Source: Bacteroidota bacterium (lineage in GTDB: Bacteria; Bacteroidota; Bacteroidia; Flavobacteriales_F; PHOS-HE28). From it: DNA of 64,000 nt. Both the position numbers and the translations under genes were made by a program. The notes beneath the pieces were generated by a model. The model made no database searches, was not told the origin of the DNA, and worked only from the letters and a program-made list of their open reading frames with translations. Of this stretch, positions 1 through 9,570 are shown piece after piece; position 1 is the first letter of the stretch, and the number at the start of each line of letters is the position of its first letter. The stretch covers positions 17,806-81,805 of the forward strand of contig JAEZAU010000233.1 in the NCBI GenBank assembly GCA_023430325.1. The letters run 5' to 3'.

Positions 1-660
1 CATGGCGAACTTGTTCAACTCATCGGTGTTGGTCTTCGCCAGACCTTTCAAGACCTCGGGTTCGAAGCCTTCCATGGCCAGTTTCTTCGGCAAAGCCTTG
101 TCCAGGTTCTCACACTTCTGGTCGTAAACGGTATAGACCAGCTTTGAATTCTCGAAGTGCGGATCATCATTGTAATGATGACGCACGTACATTGGAATGA
201 ACGCGGTCATCCAGCCGTGGCAGTGGATGATATCGGGCACCCATCCAAGCTTGCGAACGGTCTCCAACACTCCCCTGCCGAAGAACAGTGCACGCTCATC
301 GTTATCAGGAAAATATGCTCCATCCGCATCGTGAGTATCCGCCTTGCGCTTGAAATACTCCTCATTGTCGATGAAATAGACCTGCATGCGAGCACTTGGC
401 ACACTGGCCACCTTGATCAAAAGGGCATGATCGGTATCATTGATGATGAGGTTCATACCGCTGAGGCGGATCACCTCATGCAGTTGATGTCGGCGTTCAT
501 TGATGCAACCGAATTTCGGCATGAACACCCTGATCTCGTTACCGCACTCCATGATGCCTTGCGGCAACTGTCGCGCGACCTTCGCCATTTCCTCAGGACC
601 ATCCATGAAAGGGTGGATCGATTGGGAAATAGTGAGGACCTTCGCGTTCTTCAAGCTCAT
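1..660 (-). CDS. glgA: glycogen/starch synthase, N-terminal part (runs off the window)
   Basis: The reverse strand is open from ATG at 660 to the window edge, giving the first 220 residues. It would transfer glucose from a nucleotide sugar to a growing alpha-1,4-glucan in the cytoplasm. The segment reads like the GT5 catalytic domain of Bacteroidota glycogen synthases: a conserved block with INERRHQLHEV near residues 53-63, RMQVYF around 91-96 and the HCHGW motif at 146-150. The usual KxGG N-terminal loop is replaced by a PEEMAKVARQLPQ stretch, as I recall for this Bacteroidota subgroup. It is divergent from panC, and its own -7 box lies 21 nt upstream of the ATG. The C-terminal half is outside the window, so the glucan-binding end cannot be judged. 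Confidence 0.8.
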   Translation of the reverse strand, partial: MSLKNAKVLTISQSIHPFMDGPEEMAKVARQLPQGIMECGNEIRVFMPKFGCINERRHQLHEVIRLSGMNLIINDTDHALLIKVASVPSARMQVYFIDNEEYFKRKADTHDADGAYFPDNDERALFFGRGVLETVRKLGWVPDIIHCHGWMTAFIPMYVRHHYNDDPHFENSKLVYTVYDQKCENLDKALPKKLAMEGFEPEVLKGLAKTNTDELNKFAM

Positions 661-681
661 ATGTTCTGGGGAAATCGAGTA

Positions 682-689
682 CAAAAGTA
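682..689 (-). promoter_or_regulatory. -7 box of the glycogen synthase promoter
   Basis: Read on the minus strand this is TACTTTTG, a full match to the Bacteroidota TAnnTTTG -7 element, 21 nt before the ATG at 660. A TTG at 712-710 sits about 20 nt further upstream and could be the -33 box. Confidence 0.6.
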
Positions 690-766
690 CGGCATTTTTG
701 CCGGAACTTCAACTCCAGCCATTAGCTTCGGCCCCCTTTCGCCCTATCTCAAAAGCCACGCCGATC

Positions 767-1639
767 GTGGAATCCATCACTGATCCCAAGGCGATCGCGC
801 AATGGTCAGCAACCTGCAGGCGCAATAATAATAGCATCGGGCTGGTCCCTACCATGGGGGCATTGCATGCAGGCCACCTGGCACTGATAAAACGCGCCAA
901 GGAGTTGACGGACAGGGTAATATGCAGCATTTTCGTCAACCCGCTGCAGTTCAACGATCGCCGAGACCTTGAACATTATCCAAGACGACTTGAGGAGGAC
1001 ATCCGTTTGCTGCAGGAAGATGGTTGCGATGCGCTGTTCATTCCGGTAGCCGATACACTCTTTGATCGGTTCAAACCGATCGATCATGATCTGGGCGGTC
1101 TGGACAGGAGTTGGGAAGGCGCATCACGACCAGGTCATTTTCAAGGAGTTGTAAATGTGGTGGAACGCCTCTTTTTCTACACCAGACCTGATATGGCCTT
1201 CTTTGGGGAAAAGGACAGGCAGCAACTCACCATCCTTCAGTATGTGACGGAAGCACAACGCTGGCCGGTACGCATCGTTCCATGCCCTACGCACAGAGAA
1301 ATGAATGGATTGGCGATGAGCTCCAGGAACTTGCGTTTATCAGCTACAGAACGGGAACAGGCCGGGGTACTCTACCGATCTCTGCGCCTTGCCGAGCAAC
1401 TGGCTCGATCGGTCCCATTAAATACACTGGAAAGTAAAGTAAAGGAACTCGTGGAGGCAGAACCTGGCGTGGAACTGGATCATTTCGGTCTGGCGGATCC
1501 CGCCACACTAAGGCCCATCGACGATCTGACAGGTATCCATTCCGCCATCGCGTTCATTGCGGCCCGGGTTGGACCCGTAAGACTGATCGATAACGTGGTT
1601 TTGAATTTCAAACCCGTCCATCAACAGGATGCTTCGTAA
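767..1639 (+). CDS. panC: pantoate--beta-alanine ligase
   Basis: It condenses pantoate and beta-alanine with ATP to pantothenate, the last step of vitamin B5 synthesis. The protein of 290 residues has the N-terminal PTMGALHAGH nucleotide-binding motif (HAGH at 34-37), GEKD at 147-150 and the KMSKS-like MSSRN at 184-188. I chose the GTG at 767: the reading frame is open far upstream, but that extension overlaps the divergent glycogen synthase, has no family counterpart and would add 89 residues. The GTG start gives the usual family length of about 280-290. panD follows 40 nt downstream, so both enzymes that lead to pantothenate from aspartate and pantoate are together. Confidence 0.93.
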   Translation: MESITDPKAIAQWSATCRRNNNSIGLVPTMGALHAGHLALIKRAKELTDRVICSIFVNPLQFNDRRDLEHYPRRLEEDIRLLQEDGCDALFIPVADTLFDRFKPIDHDLGGLDRSWEGASRPGHFQGVVNVVERLFFYTRPDMAFFGEKDRQQLTILQYVTEAQRWPVRIVPCPTHREMNGLAMSSRNLRLSATEREQAGVLYRSLRLAEQLARSVPLNTLESKVKELVEAEPGVELDHFGLADPATLRPIDDLTGIHSAIAFIAARVGPVRLIDNVVLNFKPVHQQDAS

Positions 1640-1644
1640 TTTTG
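1637..1644 (+). promoter_or_regulatory. -7 box upstream of panD
   Basis: TAATTTTG matches TAnnTTTG exactly and contains the panC stop codon TAA. It lies 35 nt before the panD ATG, so panD and the genes after it may have their own promoter. No good -33 box is visible at the right distance. Confidence 0.4.
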
Positions 1645-1679
1645 CGGCCCTTTTCGGCACCAGCCGTTCTACAGCCTGA

Positions 1680-2033
1680 ATGACCATTGAAGTGCTCCGT
1701 GCGAAACTGCACCGGGTCAGCATCACCGAGGCCAACCTCGATTACATCGGCAGCATCACGATCGATGAAGATCTCATTGATGCTGTCGGTTTCGTGGAAG
1801 GTGAAAAAGTACAGGTGCTCAACGTGAACAACGGAGAGAGGCTGGAGACCTATGTGATAAAAGGTGAACGCGGATCGCGTAGCATCTGCTTGAACGGCCC
1901 TGCGGCACACAAGGCACGCGTAGGTGATATCGTGATCGTGGTGGCCTATGCGCGCATGAAGTTGGAAGAAGCCCGCAAGTTCCGCCCCACGATCGTCTTT
2001 CCTGACGAGAAGACCAATCGATTGAAGGCCTGA
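1680..2033 (+). CDS. panD: aspartate 1-decarboxylase (pyruvoyl enzyme)
   Basis: It decarboxylates L-aspartate to beta-alanine, the second substrate of PanC. The 117-residue protein has the self-cleavage site Gly24-Ser25 within the YIGSIT segment; Ser25 becomes the pyruvoyl group. The ERGSR (about 63-67) and LNGPAAH (70-76) blocks of the family are present. Length is typical (about 115-130). It sits between panC and the flippase-like gene, 3 nt before the latter, so it is probably cotranscribed with the genes downstream. Nothing unusual was seen. Confidence 0.96.
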   Translation: MTIEVLRAKLHRVSITEANLDYIGSITIDEDLIDAVGFVEGEKVQVLNVNNGERLETYVIKGERGSRSICLNGPAAHKARVGDIVIVVAYARMKLEEARKFRPTIVFPDEKTNRLKA

Positions 2034-2036
2034 TCC

Positions 2037-3074
2037 ATGAAAAAAGGCCTGATCGCAGGGCTGAAGGTGTTGGTCCCTTTGGCCTTAGGCATCGGCCTGG
2101 TCGTGTATTTCTACGATAAGCTTTCCGAAAAGCAACGCGCAGATCTGTTCACGGCTTTCCGCAGTGCGGATCCGATCTGGTTAGTGCTGAGCGTATTCTT
2201 CGGTTGGTGCAGCCATTTGAGCCGTGCCTGGCGCTGGCGCTATCTGATCGGCCACCTTGGCTATCGATCCAGTTTTTGGAATGCATACCATGCTGTGATG
2301 TCCGGCTATTTCATGAACATGGTGCTACCGCGAGCGGGTGAGGCCTCACGAGCCGTCATGCTCTATCGCGCGGAAGGTGTTCCGTTCGAAAAAGGCTTCG
2401 GGACGATCTTGGCGGAGCGCGCGGTGGATATGATCATTCTTCTCTCGATCGCTGCCATTACACTCGCACTTCAACTCGAACGGTTGGAACTTTTTAAGGA
2501 ACGGATTGATAATTTCCGGTTTCAGGACCAAATAGATCGTTTCAACGGAAATGTCGAGGAGTCAAATAGTTGGGGAATCATCATCACTTCGATCGTCATC
2601 TTACTTGTTTTAATCGGACTTTGGTTCATCATCACCAGGCCCGCGATACGGCTCAAGCTTCGATCCGCAGCCCGCGGCTTTCTCGATGGTCTTCGATCGG
2701 TGATCCGTACAGAACAGAAAGGCTTGTTCATTCTGCATACGGTCTTGATCTGGGGTCTGTACGTGACCATGTTCTGGGTGGGCTTCTTTGCTCTTCCATC
2801 TACGGCGGCGGTACCTTTCTCAGGAGTGATGGCCGGCTTCATCGCCGGATCGGTCGGCATCGTACTCGTCCAGGGCGGCATCGGTGCCTACCCGGCTTTC
2901 GTAGCATTGATCGTGAGCGTTTACATGGGCGCTCCGGAAGGAGGAGGTATCATTCATCCTGATGCGCTGGCCATGGGCTGGCTTCTCTGGGCGGCCCAAA
3001 CACTGATGATCATCGTGCTTGGTGGCATATCGCTACTTTTGATCTCCCGAAAGAAGACGCCCGCCATCGCATGA
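2037..3074 (+). CDS. LPG-synthase-TM/UPF0104 family membrane protein (flippase-like)
   Basis: A 345-residue inner-membrane protein with about eight hydrophobic segments. The signature of the lysylphosphatidylglycerol-synthase transmembrane family is visible: RAGEASRA at 99-106 and ERAVD at 127-131. Members without the C-terminal aminoacyl-transfer domain, as here, are thought to move lipids across the membrane, but the substrate is not known. The start ATG lies 3 nt after panD and its stop overlaps the rfaE2 ATG (ATGA), so translation is probably coupled. The neighbour rfaE2 suggests an envelope role, which is inference only. Confidence 0.85.
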   Translation: MKKGLIAGLKVLVPLALGIGLVVYFYDKLSEKQRADLFTAFRSADPIWLVLSVFFGWCSHLSRAWRWRYLIGHLGYRSSFWNAYHAVMSGYFMNMVLPRAGEASRAVMLYRAEGVPFEKGFGTILAERAVDMIILLSIAAITLALQLERLELFKERIDNFRFQDQIDRFNGNVEESNSWGIIITSIVILLVLIGLWFIITRPAIRLKLRSAARGFLDGLRSVIRTEQKGLFILHTVLIWGLYVTMFWVGFFALPSTAAVPFSGVMAGFIAGSVGIVLVQGGIGAYPAFVALIVSVYMGAPEGGGIIHPDALAMGWLLWAAQTLMIIVLGGISLLLISRKKTPAIA

Positions 3075-3577
3075 ACACGGAACTTTCAGTACCTGCTGTG
3101 GATAAGCGCATCATGGACCTGGTGAACGTTCAGCGCATGGCGAACATCTGGCGCATGAAAGGCGATCGCATCGTCTTCACCAATGGATGTTTCGATATCC
3201 TGCATCGTGGCCACGTGGAATATCTCGAAGAAGCTGCTTCGCTGGGCGATCGCCTTGTGGTCGGCTTGAACAGTGACGAAAGTGTGCGCCGCCAGGGAAA
3301 GGGACCAGACCGGCCTTTGAACGATCAGGACAGTCGTGCGAAGGTGCTCAGTGCATTACGCCATGTGGATGCGGTCGTCATCTTCGAACAGGACACCCCG
3401 ATCGAACTCATTCAGGCACTTGGACCCGATGTGCTTGTAAAAGGCGGTGATTGGAGCGAAGAACGCATCGTGGGCGCCGAATATGTTCGCTCATATGGCG
3501 GTGATGTTCGATCGTTGAAGCTCGTGGAAGGATTCTCCACTACCGCGCTGATCGAGAAGGTGCGCCATGGCGGCTAA
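3071..3577 (+). CDS. rfaE2: D-glycero-beta-D-manno-heptose 1-phosphate adenylyltransferase
   Basis: It activates heptose 1-phosphate with ATP to ADP-heptose for lipopolysaccharide core synthesis. The 168-residue protein is a stand-alone cytidylyltransferase-fold domain with [12 protein letters not shown] (HRGH at 45-48), LNSDESV and VKGGDW motifs. It corresponds to the C-terminal half of HldE; the kinase half (RfaE1) is not in the window. It overlaps the flippase-like gene by 4 nt and radA by 11 nt, so it belongs to the same transcription unit. Confidence 0.93.
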   Translation: MNTELSVPAVDKRIMDLVNVQRMANIWRMKGDRIVFTNGCFDILHRGHVEYLEEAASLGDRLVVGLNSDESVRRQGKGPDRPLNDQDSRAKVLSALRHVDAVVIFEQDTPIELIQALGPDVLVKGGDWSEERIVGAEYVRSYGGDVRSLKLVEGFSTTALIEKVRHGG

Positions 3578-4937
3578 GGTCCGCTCCCGTTACGTCTGCC
3601 AGAATTGCGGTGCCAGCCATACCCAATGGCTGGGCCAGTGCACCCAGTGCAAGGAGTGGAACACCCTCGTGGAAGAGGTGATCGATCGCTCACAAGAGAA
3701 GCGTGGCATGAGCACAAGCGTACGTGAACGTGATCACCGTCCTGTCCCGATCGACCAGATACCCGCCCAGGACGGTCCGCGCGTCCAATTGAACGATCGC
3801 GAATTGTTGCGTGTACTTGGTGGCGGTATTGTTCCTGGAAGCATCATTCTGCTCGGTGGTGAGCCGGGGATCGGAAAGAGCACTTTGCTCCTGCAGACCG
3901 CATTGAGGAACCCACATTTGCGTACACTCTATGTGAGCGGAGAAGAGAGCGAGCATCAGGTGCGAATGAGGGCTGAACGCCTTCAAGGTGGACAGCTGAG
4001 TGATGCATGTTTCGTTCTTACGGAGACCAATACGCAGAGCATCTTCAAGCATATCGAAACACTGCAACCCTCATTGGTAGTGATCGATTCGGTGCAGACA
4101 CTTCATACGGCGGTGCTCGATGCAAGCCCCGGAAGTGTTGGCCAGGTGCGTGAATGCACTAGTGAATTGATGCGCTTTGCGAAAACGACATCGATCCCGA
4201 TCGTTCTGATCGGTCATATCACGAAGGATGGATCCATTGCAGGCCCGAAGGTGCTGGAGCACATGGTGGATTGTGTGTTACAGTTCGAAGGCGATCGCGA
4301 TCATGCATACCGTTTATTACGGCCACTGAAGAACCGTTTCGGCAGCACCAATGAACTGGGCATCTATGAAATGCAGGGCAGCGGCTTGGCGGAAGTCGAA
4401 GATCCAAGCCAGATACTTCTAGGGCAACGCGATGATCGGCCTAGCGGTGTAGTGGTCGCCGCTACCATGGAAGGAATGCGGCCGCTTCTGATCGAAGTAC
4501 AAGCGTTGGTGAGCAGTGCAGTATATGGCACCCCACAACGTAGTTCCACAGGATTCGATCTGCGCAAGCTCAACATGCTGCTCGCGGTAATGGAAAAACG
4601 ATGCGGCTTCCGTCTTGGGCAAAAGGATGTGTTCCTGAATCTAGCGGGTGGGTTTCGCGTGGAAGAACCAGCCATCGATCTGGCTGTTGTGTGCGCAGTG
4701 CTAAGTTCCAATGCGGATATAGCCGTACCGATCGATAGTTGCTTCGCTGGTGAGGTCGGGTTGACCGGTGAGATACGTCCTGTACCACGCACAGATCAAC
4801 GCATCGCAGAGGCTAAAAAGCTCGGCTTCACGCGCATTTTCGTACCGCGAGGCACGAAAGGTCTGCCGCCATCGCAAGGGATCGAAGTGGTGCAGGTGGG
4901 CCGGGTGGAGGAAGTCCTTCAACATCTCTTCGGCTGA
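3567..4937 (+). CDS. radA: DNA repair protein RadA/Sms
   Basis: A RecA-like ATPase that drives branch migration in recombination intermediates. The 456 residues carry, in order, a C4 zinc finger (Cys11, 14, 25, 28), a Walker A motif GEPGIGKS (98-105), a Walker B-like VVIDSVQT (171-178), the RadA-specific KNRFG motif (255-259) and a C-terminal Lon-protease-like domain. All motifs are intact and the length is normal. The start overlaps rfaE2 by 11 nt. It is the last gene of the panC-radA run and is followed by a strong terminator. Confidence 0.97.
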   Translation: MAAKVRSRYVCQNCGASHTQWLGQCTQCKEWNTLVEEVIDRSQEKRGMSTSVRERDHRPVPIDQIPAQDGPRVQLNDRELLRVLGGGIVPGSIILLGGEPGIGKSTLLLQTALRNPHLRTLYVSGEESEHQVRMRAERLQGGQLSDACFVLTETNTQSIFKHIETLQPSLVVIDSVQTLHTAVLDASPGSVGQVRECTSELMRFAKTTSIPIVLIGHITKDGSIAGPKVLEHMVDCVLQFEGDRDHAYRLLRPLKNRFGSTNELGIYEMQGSGLAEVEDPSQILLGQRDDRPSGVVVAATMEGMRPLLIEVQALVSSAVYGTPQRSSTGFDLRKLNMLLAVMEKRCGFRLGQKDVFLNLAGGFRVEEPAIDLAVVCAVLSSNADIAVPIDSCFAGEVGLTGEIRPVPRTDQRIAEAKKLGFTRIFVPRGTKGLPPSQGIEVVQVGRVEEVLQHLFG

Positions 4938-4942
4938 AAAGA

Positions 4943-4971
4943 AAAAGGCCGCGATCGGATCGCGGCCTTTT
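4943..4971. terminator. bidirectional intrinsic terminator
   Basis: A perfect inverted repeat with 14-nt arms (AAAAGGCCGCGATC and its complement) and a one-base centre, with A-run on the left and T-run on the right. It lies between the convergent radA and the large minus-strand gene and can serve both. It is the only convergent junction in the window with such a spacer. Confidence 0.9.
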
Positions 4972-4989
4972 CTTCACTGAAGGTTCTCG

Positions 4990-7900
4990 TTATTGGAGCA
5001 CCAGGCGTCCCATCATCACACGATCATTGATGATCACGCGATACATGTAGACTCCTTTGGCACGGGACGATGCATCCCAGGTGATCTTCTTCTCTTCACC
5101 CACTGTCACCACGCCATTGAAGAGCTGTTCGATCTCCAAGCCATCTGCAGAGAGGATGTCGACGGTCATCTTTCCGCTCTCGCGAATCTCCGCGATCGAG
5201 ATCGTGGTCATGTTGATGAACGGGTTCGGATAGGCAGTGGTGTTCGCGGAAACAAGCTCAGGTTTCTCTCTGCTCTCGGTCGCCACAGGAGTACCTGGCA
5301 TGGTGGCGGGCTCCTCCACTACCGGGCACATCAGATAACCACTTGCCATTACGCCATTGGCATAACCCACGTTGATCTGTGCAAGCGCGTTCCGCAACTG
5401 GATACGGTTGTGTACCGAGAAGCAGCCACCGATCTTCTTGTCAGCTTCTTCGATCAACTCGGCCACGGTCATTCCTTCGAATGTTCCGCTCGCGATCACC
5501 GCATCCTTCAGCAGCATGTCGGATGAACTGAATGCGCTGTCCACCTCATCGAAACGAACTGCGAGTTTCAGTGCTACCAATTCACCTGCGAGCGTATTGT
5601 CATACCCCTGACCCGGATCGATCATGTTACCAAAAGGCAGTCGCTGGGACGGGCCGTTCGATGGCAGGAAGTCGGCCACGGCTTCAGCGCTGGTAAGCAC
5701 CATGGTACGGAAACCGCAACCGATCGTAAGATCATCTGGGAACGCATTGTCGAATTGCGCAAGGATCGGCTGGGCCTCCCATGAGTTCTGTGTATGTGTG
5801 CGAAGTCCGACACAAGGTGCGCCATCGAAAGGAGGATCGATCTCTACAGTGCATGATGAATTGCAGCCATTTTGATCGGTGACCACAACTGTGTTCACAC
5901 CGGAAAGATCGGCCTCTACGACAGTTGAATCCAAAGTTGGATCGCTGTTCCAGACGAAGGTATAGTTGCCATCACCGCTCACGGTAACCCCGACGGTACC
6001 TGTGGTGGAATCCGAGAAGCAACTGATCTCAGGTGCAGAGTAGGCCTCCACGTCCACGATCTCGGAGACGGCGACACATCCGCCGTTCTGAACAGCTACT
6101 GCATAGGAACCTTCAGCATCGGCGATCAAGGAATTGCTGTTCGCATTGGTAAGGGGGATCCCATTGAAGGTCCACTGATAGGTATAGTGAGGATCGCTGT
6201 CGGTGGTAAGGCTGATGGAACCACCATCACAGAAACCTGTAGCACCTTCCAGAACGATCTCCGGCTGGGGCATCGAACCAACGTTCACGTTCATCGCCGT
6301 GGAAGTAGCAGAACAACTTCCATTGCTGATCGTCACGTTGTAGGAACCTTCTTCCGAAGCGGAGAAAGTAGATGAGTTGGCACCGGCGATCGATGATCCA
6401 TTGAAACTCCAGGTATATGAAAGACCATTACCTGTGGTGGCCTGCAATAGTACCTCTTGACCCTCACAGAGATCGGTGGGACCTTGGGGCGTGATCGTGG
6501 CAACAGGACCGTTACTCACATTGATCGCTTGAGGCGCTGATGTATTAGAGCAACTGCCGTTGGAGATCTGTACCGTGTAGTTACCACTTACAGTAGCGTT
6601 CATGGTATTGGATGTCGCTCCCTGGATCACGTTCCCATCACGACGCCAAACGTAGCTGAGACCCGATCCAGATGGTGCGGTGAGGACCACACTGCCACCT
6701 GAGCAGAAATTGGTGCTTCCGGATGCAACTATGGTCGCTGTTGGAAGGGGCTGAATGCTCACTGTGATGCCCGAAGAAGTGGTCTGGCATCCATTACTGG
6801 TAACGCGAACGGTGTAAACACCATTGCTTGAAGCCACATAACTACTGGCGGTCGCTCCAGATATCGTGACCCCATCCTTACGCCAGTTATAGGTTAGGCC
6901 GCTACCTGTATTGGCATTCAATTGAACACTTCCGCCTGCGCAGAAGGTCGTGGCACCTGCAGCAGTGATCGATGCTGTTGGAGCAGTGGTCGTATTCACC
7001 GTGATACCCGATGAGGTATTGTAGCAGCTTCCGCTGTATACGCGCACTGTGTAGGTACCTGCTTCGGTCGCAGTGTAGTTGTTCGAGGTTGCACCGCTGA
7101 TCGATACTCCATCCTTTCTCCACTGATAGGTAAGTCCACTGCCGGTGTTGGCATTGAGTTGAACACTTCCGCCTGCGCAGAAAGTGGTTCCACCTGCAGC
7201 AGTGATCGATGCTGATGGAGCAGTGGGCGTATTCACCGTGATACCCGATGAGGTATTGTAGCAGCTGCCGCTGTATACACGCACCGTGTAGGTGCCCGCT
7301 TCGGTCGCTGTGTAATTATTCGATGTTGCACCGCTGATCGATACACCATCCTTTCTCCACTGGTAGGTAAGACCGCTGCCGGTGTTGGCATTGAGTTGAA
7401 CACTTCCGCCTGCGCAGAAAGTGGTTCCACCTGCAGCAGTGATCGATGCTGCTGGAGCAGTGGTGGTGCTCACCGTGATACCGGCGGACGTGGCCTGGCA
7501 GCTTCCGCTGTAGACACGCACCGTGTAGGTACCGCTTTCAGTAGCGGTGTAGTTGTTCGATGTTGCACCGCTGATCGATACCCCATCTTTTCTCCACTGA
7601 TAGGTAAGTCCACTACCGGTGTTGGCATTCAATTGTACACTTCCACCCACGCAGAACGTAGTAGCACCGGCGGGAGTGATGGATGCTGAAACATTCGCTG
7701 GTGTGCCTGCACACTGACAGTTGCTGTTCCAGGTATCGTTGATCGTGCACGGATCATTGTCGTTGCAAGGCGTACCAGGCATTGCAGGCCCGTTGGAGAC
7801 GCCCTGGCAATCCGGAGTGGAGGTGGATGTACCAGCAGCGGTCGCGATCGAACCCAAGGACAAGTTGTAGTAGCTACCACTGTTGTTCACAGTAAGTTTT

Positions 7901-9570
7901 ACGGCACGCACCATGTACTGCTTGCCCGCTTCGAACGGAATGGATCCGTTGGAATAGGAAGTACCGCTCACGGGATTGCTCGTAAGGCGGGTGATGGCTC
8001 CAGTGCTACTGAAACGATAGATATGATAGCCGGCCAGACCGCTTTCCGGTGAAGCGCTCCAGGCGAAGGCGGCCGTTCCTCCATTGTTGGTGACAGACAG
8101 GTTCGTGGGAGGAGCGATCATCTGCATGCGCAGCGAAGGATCGCCCATCAGTCCAAGGTGAACTTTCCCTATGGAACCCTGCCAGCCTTCAGTGATCGGG
8201 GTATACAGGCTGCTGTTGTTCATGGTGAGCATGACACTGTAGCCGATATTCTCACCCTGACCCATATGATGGAAATACCAGGCCGGAATGCCGGACCAGA
8301 CGCTTGTCAATGCATCACCCTTTGCGATCGGCGCGCGCAGGAAGTTGTTCTTATTATCCCAGTCGCCGAAATAGCTTCCGCAGGACATATTGAAAACACC
8401 ACCCATGCTGCTGTTGGAAGCATAGTTCTGTGTGGTACCTACGTTGTTGGCACCATTGAAGGTGATCTGCCCGCTCTCATAAAGCTGCGATCCCCCACCG
8501 CTGGAATAGGTCCACAGATAACTCTCGCCATTCACCAGACTCTGGAACTGGGTTCCGTTCTGGTTCGCATTGGTGATGTTGGATGCGCCGACCAATGGTC
8601 CCATGTTCCTCCAACCCGATCCTGCGAGAGGATTAGCGACCCACTGAAGATTGTCGAACATCAGCGCACGGTTCTGTGGGCTCCATCCTTTGATCTTGAA
8701 ACTGTGCGCACGGTTGAGATAGTTGCGGAGGAGTTGTCCTTCGCTTGATGAGAACGCGGTCATGTCATACATGTCCACACGGCCTACCTGCAATTCCAGA
8801 TCGGAAGGAAAAGAACTCTGATCGAACTTGCCATCACCCGGAATATTCCTGTTGGCTGAGCGCTGGGCACCGTTGTTGTTCACAGAATTGTCGGTCCAGC
8901 TGCCAGTGAGTTCTCCGTAGTAGCCATCGCAAGGCCACGCACCCACGTGCTCGGAGTGCCCGTCAGGCGCCTGGTTCCCCGAATAGGGAACAGGAACGTG
9001 CCCGATCAAGTACAACGCCTTCACATTTTGAGGATCGCTGTTGTAATGACCTTGGATGATGCTCTTGATGCTGCTGGCACTGGCAGTGCGACTTACATCG
9101 GAACGCAATACCGCCCAACCATCGGCCTTTAGATCATTCTCAAGCTGGTTGAGCTCGTTCACCATGTTCGGTGCGAGCGTATTATCCACCAGCAGGATCA
9201 TCTTTCCGCGATAATCCACGGGTTGCACTTCGATACCGCTGGCGATGTAACCTGTACCGGTAACACCATTGGACACGCGCACCACCTTGTATTCATAGGC
9301 GGTGCCTATAGATACTCCGTAGTCCTGATAGGAAGTGGACGATGACGATGGGTTCGCGATCGAACTACCCCATGAACTCGATGTCTTCAGTTTACGGTAG
9401 ATCGAAATTGAACTGGTATTGCTCACAGAAGTCCAGTTCAACGTAATGGAGGGAGGGTTGCTTTGTACGGTTGCGCTGAGCAGTACTGCAGCCCGTTGGG
9501 AGGAGGTCTGTGCCAGAAGCTGGAAAGAGCTTACGAGACAGGCGAGAATTAGGAAGGTCCGATTCATCAT
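4990..9570 (-). CDS. T9SS-secreted multidomain protein: C25 (gingipain)-like region, tandem Ig-like repeats, type A sorting domain
   Basis: A 1526-residue secreted protein. I chose the ATG at 9570 because it begins a clear signal peptide (MMNRTFLILACLVSSFQLLAQ). In order: an Fn3-like segment; a gingipain-like region of about 380 residues with GHVPVP, a candidate nucleophile Cys397 in NMSCGS and a GDPSL end; a second Fn3-like domain; a Cys-rich PGTPCNDNDPCT segment near 600; seven or eight Ig-like domains (about 627-1230), five nearly identical; and a C-terminal type A sorting domain with YPNPF and the GVYMYRV end. The position where gingipains have the catalytic His reads TYSSGGG, so protease activity is doubtful. 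Surface adhesion or a degenerate peptidase are both possible. The next gene upstream, the response regulator, is 356 nt away. Confidence 0.85.
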   Translation of the reverse strand: MMNRTFLILACLVSSFQLLAQTSSQRAAVLLSATVQSNPPSITLNWTSVSNTSSISIYRKLKTSSSWGSSIANPSSSSTSYQDYGVSIGTAYEYKVVRVSNGVTGTGYIASGIEVQPVDYRGKMILLVDNTLAPNMVNELNQLENDLKADGWAVLRSDVSRTASASSIKSIIQGHYNSDPQNVKALYLIGHVPVPYSGNQAPDGHSEHVGAWPCDGYYGELTGSWTDNSVNNNGAQRSANRNIPGDGKFDQSSFPSDLELQVGRVDMYDMTAFSSSEGQLLRNYLNRAHSFKIKGWSPQNRALMFDNLQWVANPLAGSGWRNMGPLVGASNITNANQNGTQFQSLVNGESYLWTYSSGGGSQLYESGQITFNGANNVGTTQNYASNSSMGGVFNMSCGSYFGDWDNKNNFLRAPIAKGDALTSVWSGIPAWYFHHMGQGENIGYSVMLTMNNSSLYTPITEGWQGSIGKVHLGLMGDPSLRMQMIAPPTNLSVTNNGGTAAFAWSASPESGLAGYHIYRFSSTGAITRLTSNPVSGTSYSNGSIPFEAGKQYMVRAVKLTVNNSGSYYNLSLGSIATAAGTSTSTPDCQGVSNGPAMPGTPCNDNDPCTINDTWNSNCQCAGTPANVSASITPAGATTFCVGGSVQLNANTGSGLTYQWRKDGVSISGATSNNYTATESGTYTVRVYSGSCQATSAGITVSTTTAPAASITAAGGTTFCAGGSVQLNANTGSGLTYQWRKDGVSISGATSNNYTATEAGTYTVRVYSGSCYNTSSGITVNTPTAPSASITAAGGTTFCAGGSVQLNANTGSGLTYQWRKDGVSISGATSNNYTATEAGTYTVRVYSGSCYNTSSGITVNTTTAPTASITAAGATTFCAGGSVQLNANTGSGLTYNWRKDGVTISGATASSYVASSNGVYTVRVTSNGCQTTSSGITVSIQPLPTATIVASGSTNFCSGGSVVLTAPSGSGLSYVWRRDGNVIQGATSNTMNATVSGNYTVQISNGSCSNTSAPQAINVSNGPVATITPQGPTDLCEGQEVLLQATTGNGLSYTWSFNGSSIAGANSSTFSASEEGSYNVTISNGSCSATSTAMNVNVGSMPQPEIVLEGATGFCDGGSISLTTDSDPHYTYQWTFNGIPLTNANSNSLIADAEGSYAVAVQNGGCVAVSEIVDVEAYSAPEISCFSDSTTGTVGVTVSGDGNYTFVWNSDPTLDSTVVEADLSGVNTVVVTDQNGCNSSCTVEIDPPFDGAPCVGLRTHTQNSWEAQPILAQFDNAFPDDLTIGCGFRTMVLTSAEAVADFLPSNGPSQRLPFGNMIDPGQGYDNTLAGELVALKLAVRFDEVDSAFSSSDMLLKDAVIASGTFEGMTVAELIEEADKKIGGCFSVHNRIQLRNALAQINVGYANGVMASGYLMCPVVEEPATMPGTPVATESREKPELVSANTTAYPNPFINMTTISIAEIRESGKMTVDILSADGLEIEQLFNGVVTVGEEKKITWDASSRAKGVYMYRVIINDRVMMGRLVLQ
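5900..7690 (-). repeat. tandem 237-bp coding repeats (79-residue Ig-like modules)
   Basis: The same landmark (CCGCTGATCG and its variants) recurs at 6857, 7094, 7331 and 7568, exactly 237 bp apart, with a more diverged copy near 6620 and looser ones further down. The copies at 7094 and 7331 are almost identical at DNA level. They stay in frame and each encodes an Ig-like domain with FCAGGSVQL and YQWRKDG motifs. Confidence 0.9.

Noticed and set aside
500..766. In-frame 89-residue N-terminal extension of PanC
   Set aside because: It overlaps the divergent glycogen synthase gene and its promoter and has no counterpart in the PanC family; GTG at 767 gives the normal length.
6857..7690. Regular 237-bp repeats as a possible CRISPR or satellite array
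   Set aside because: The repeats are in frame, encode Ig-like domains and have no unique spacers.
7396..8748. Plus-strand open frames opposite the T9SS multidomain gene
   Set aside because: Shadow frames caused by the repetitive coding strand; no motif in any of them.
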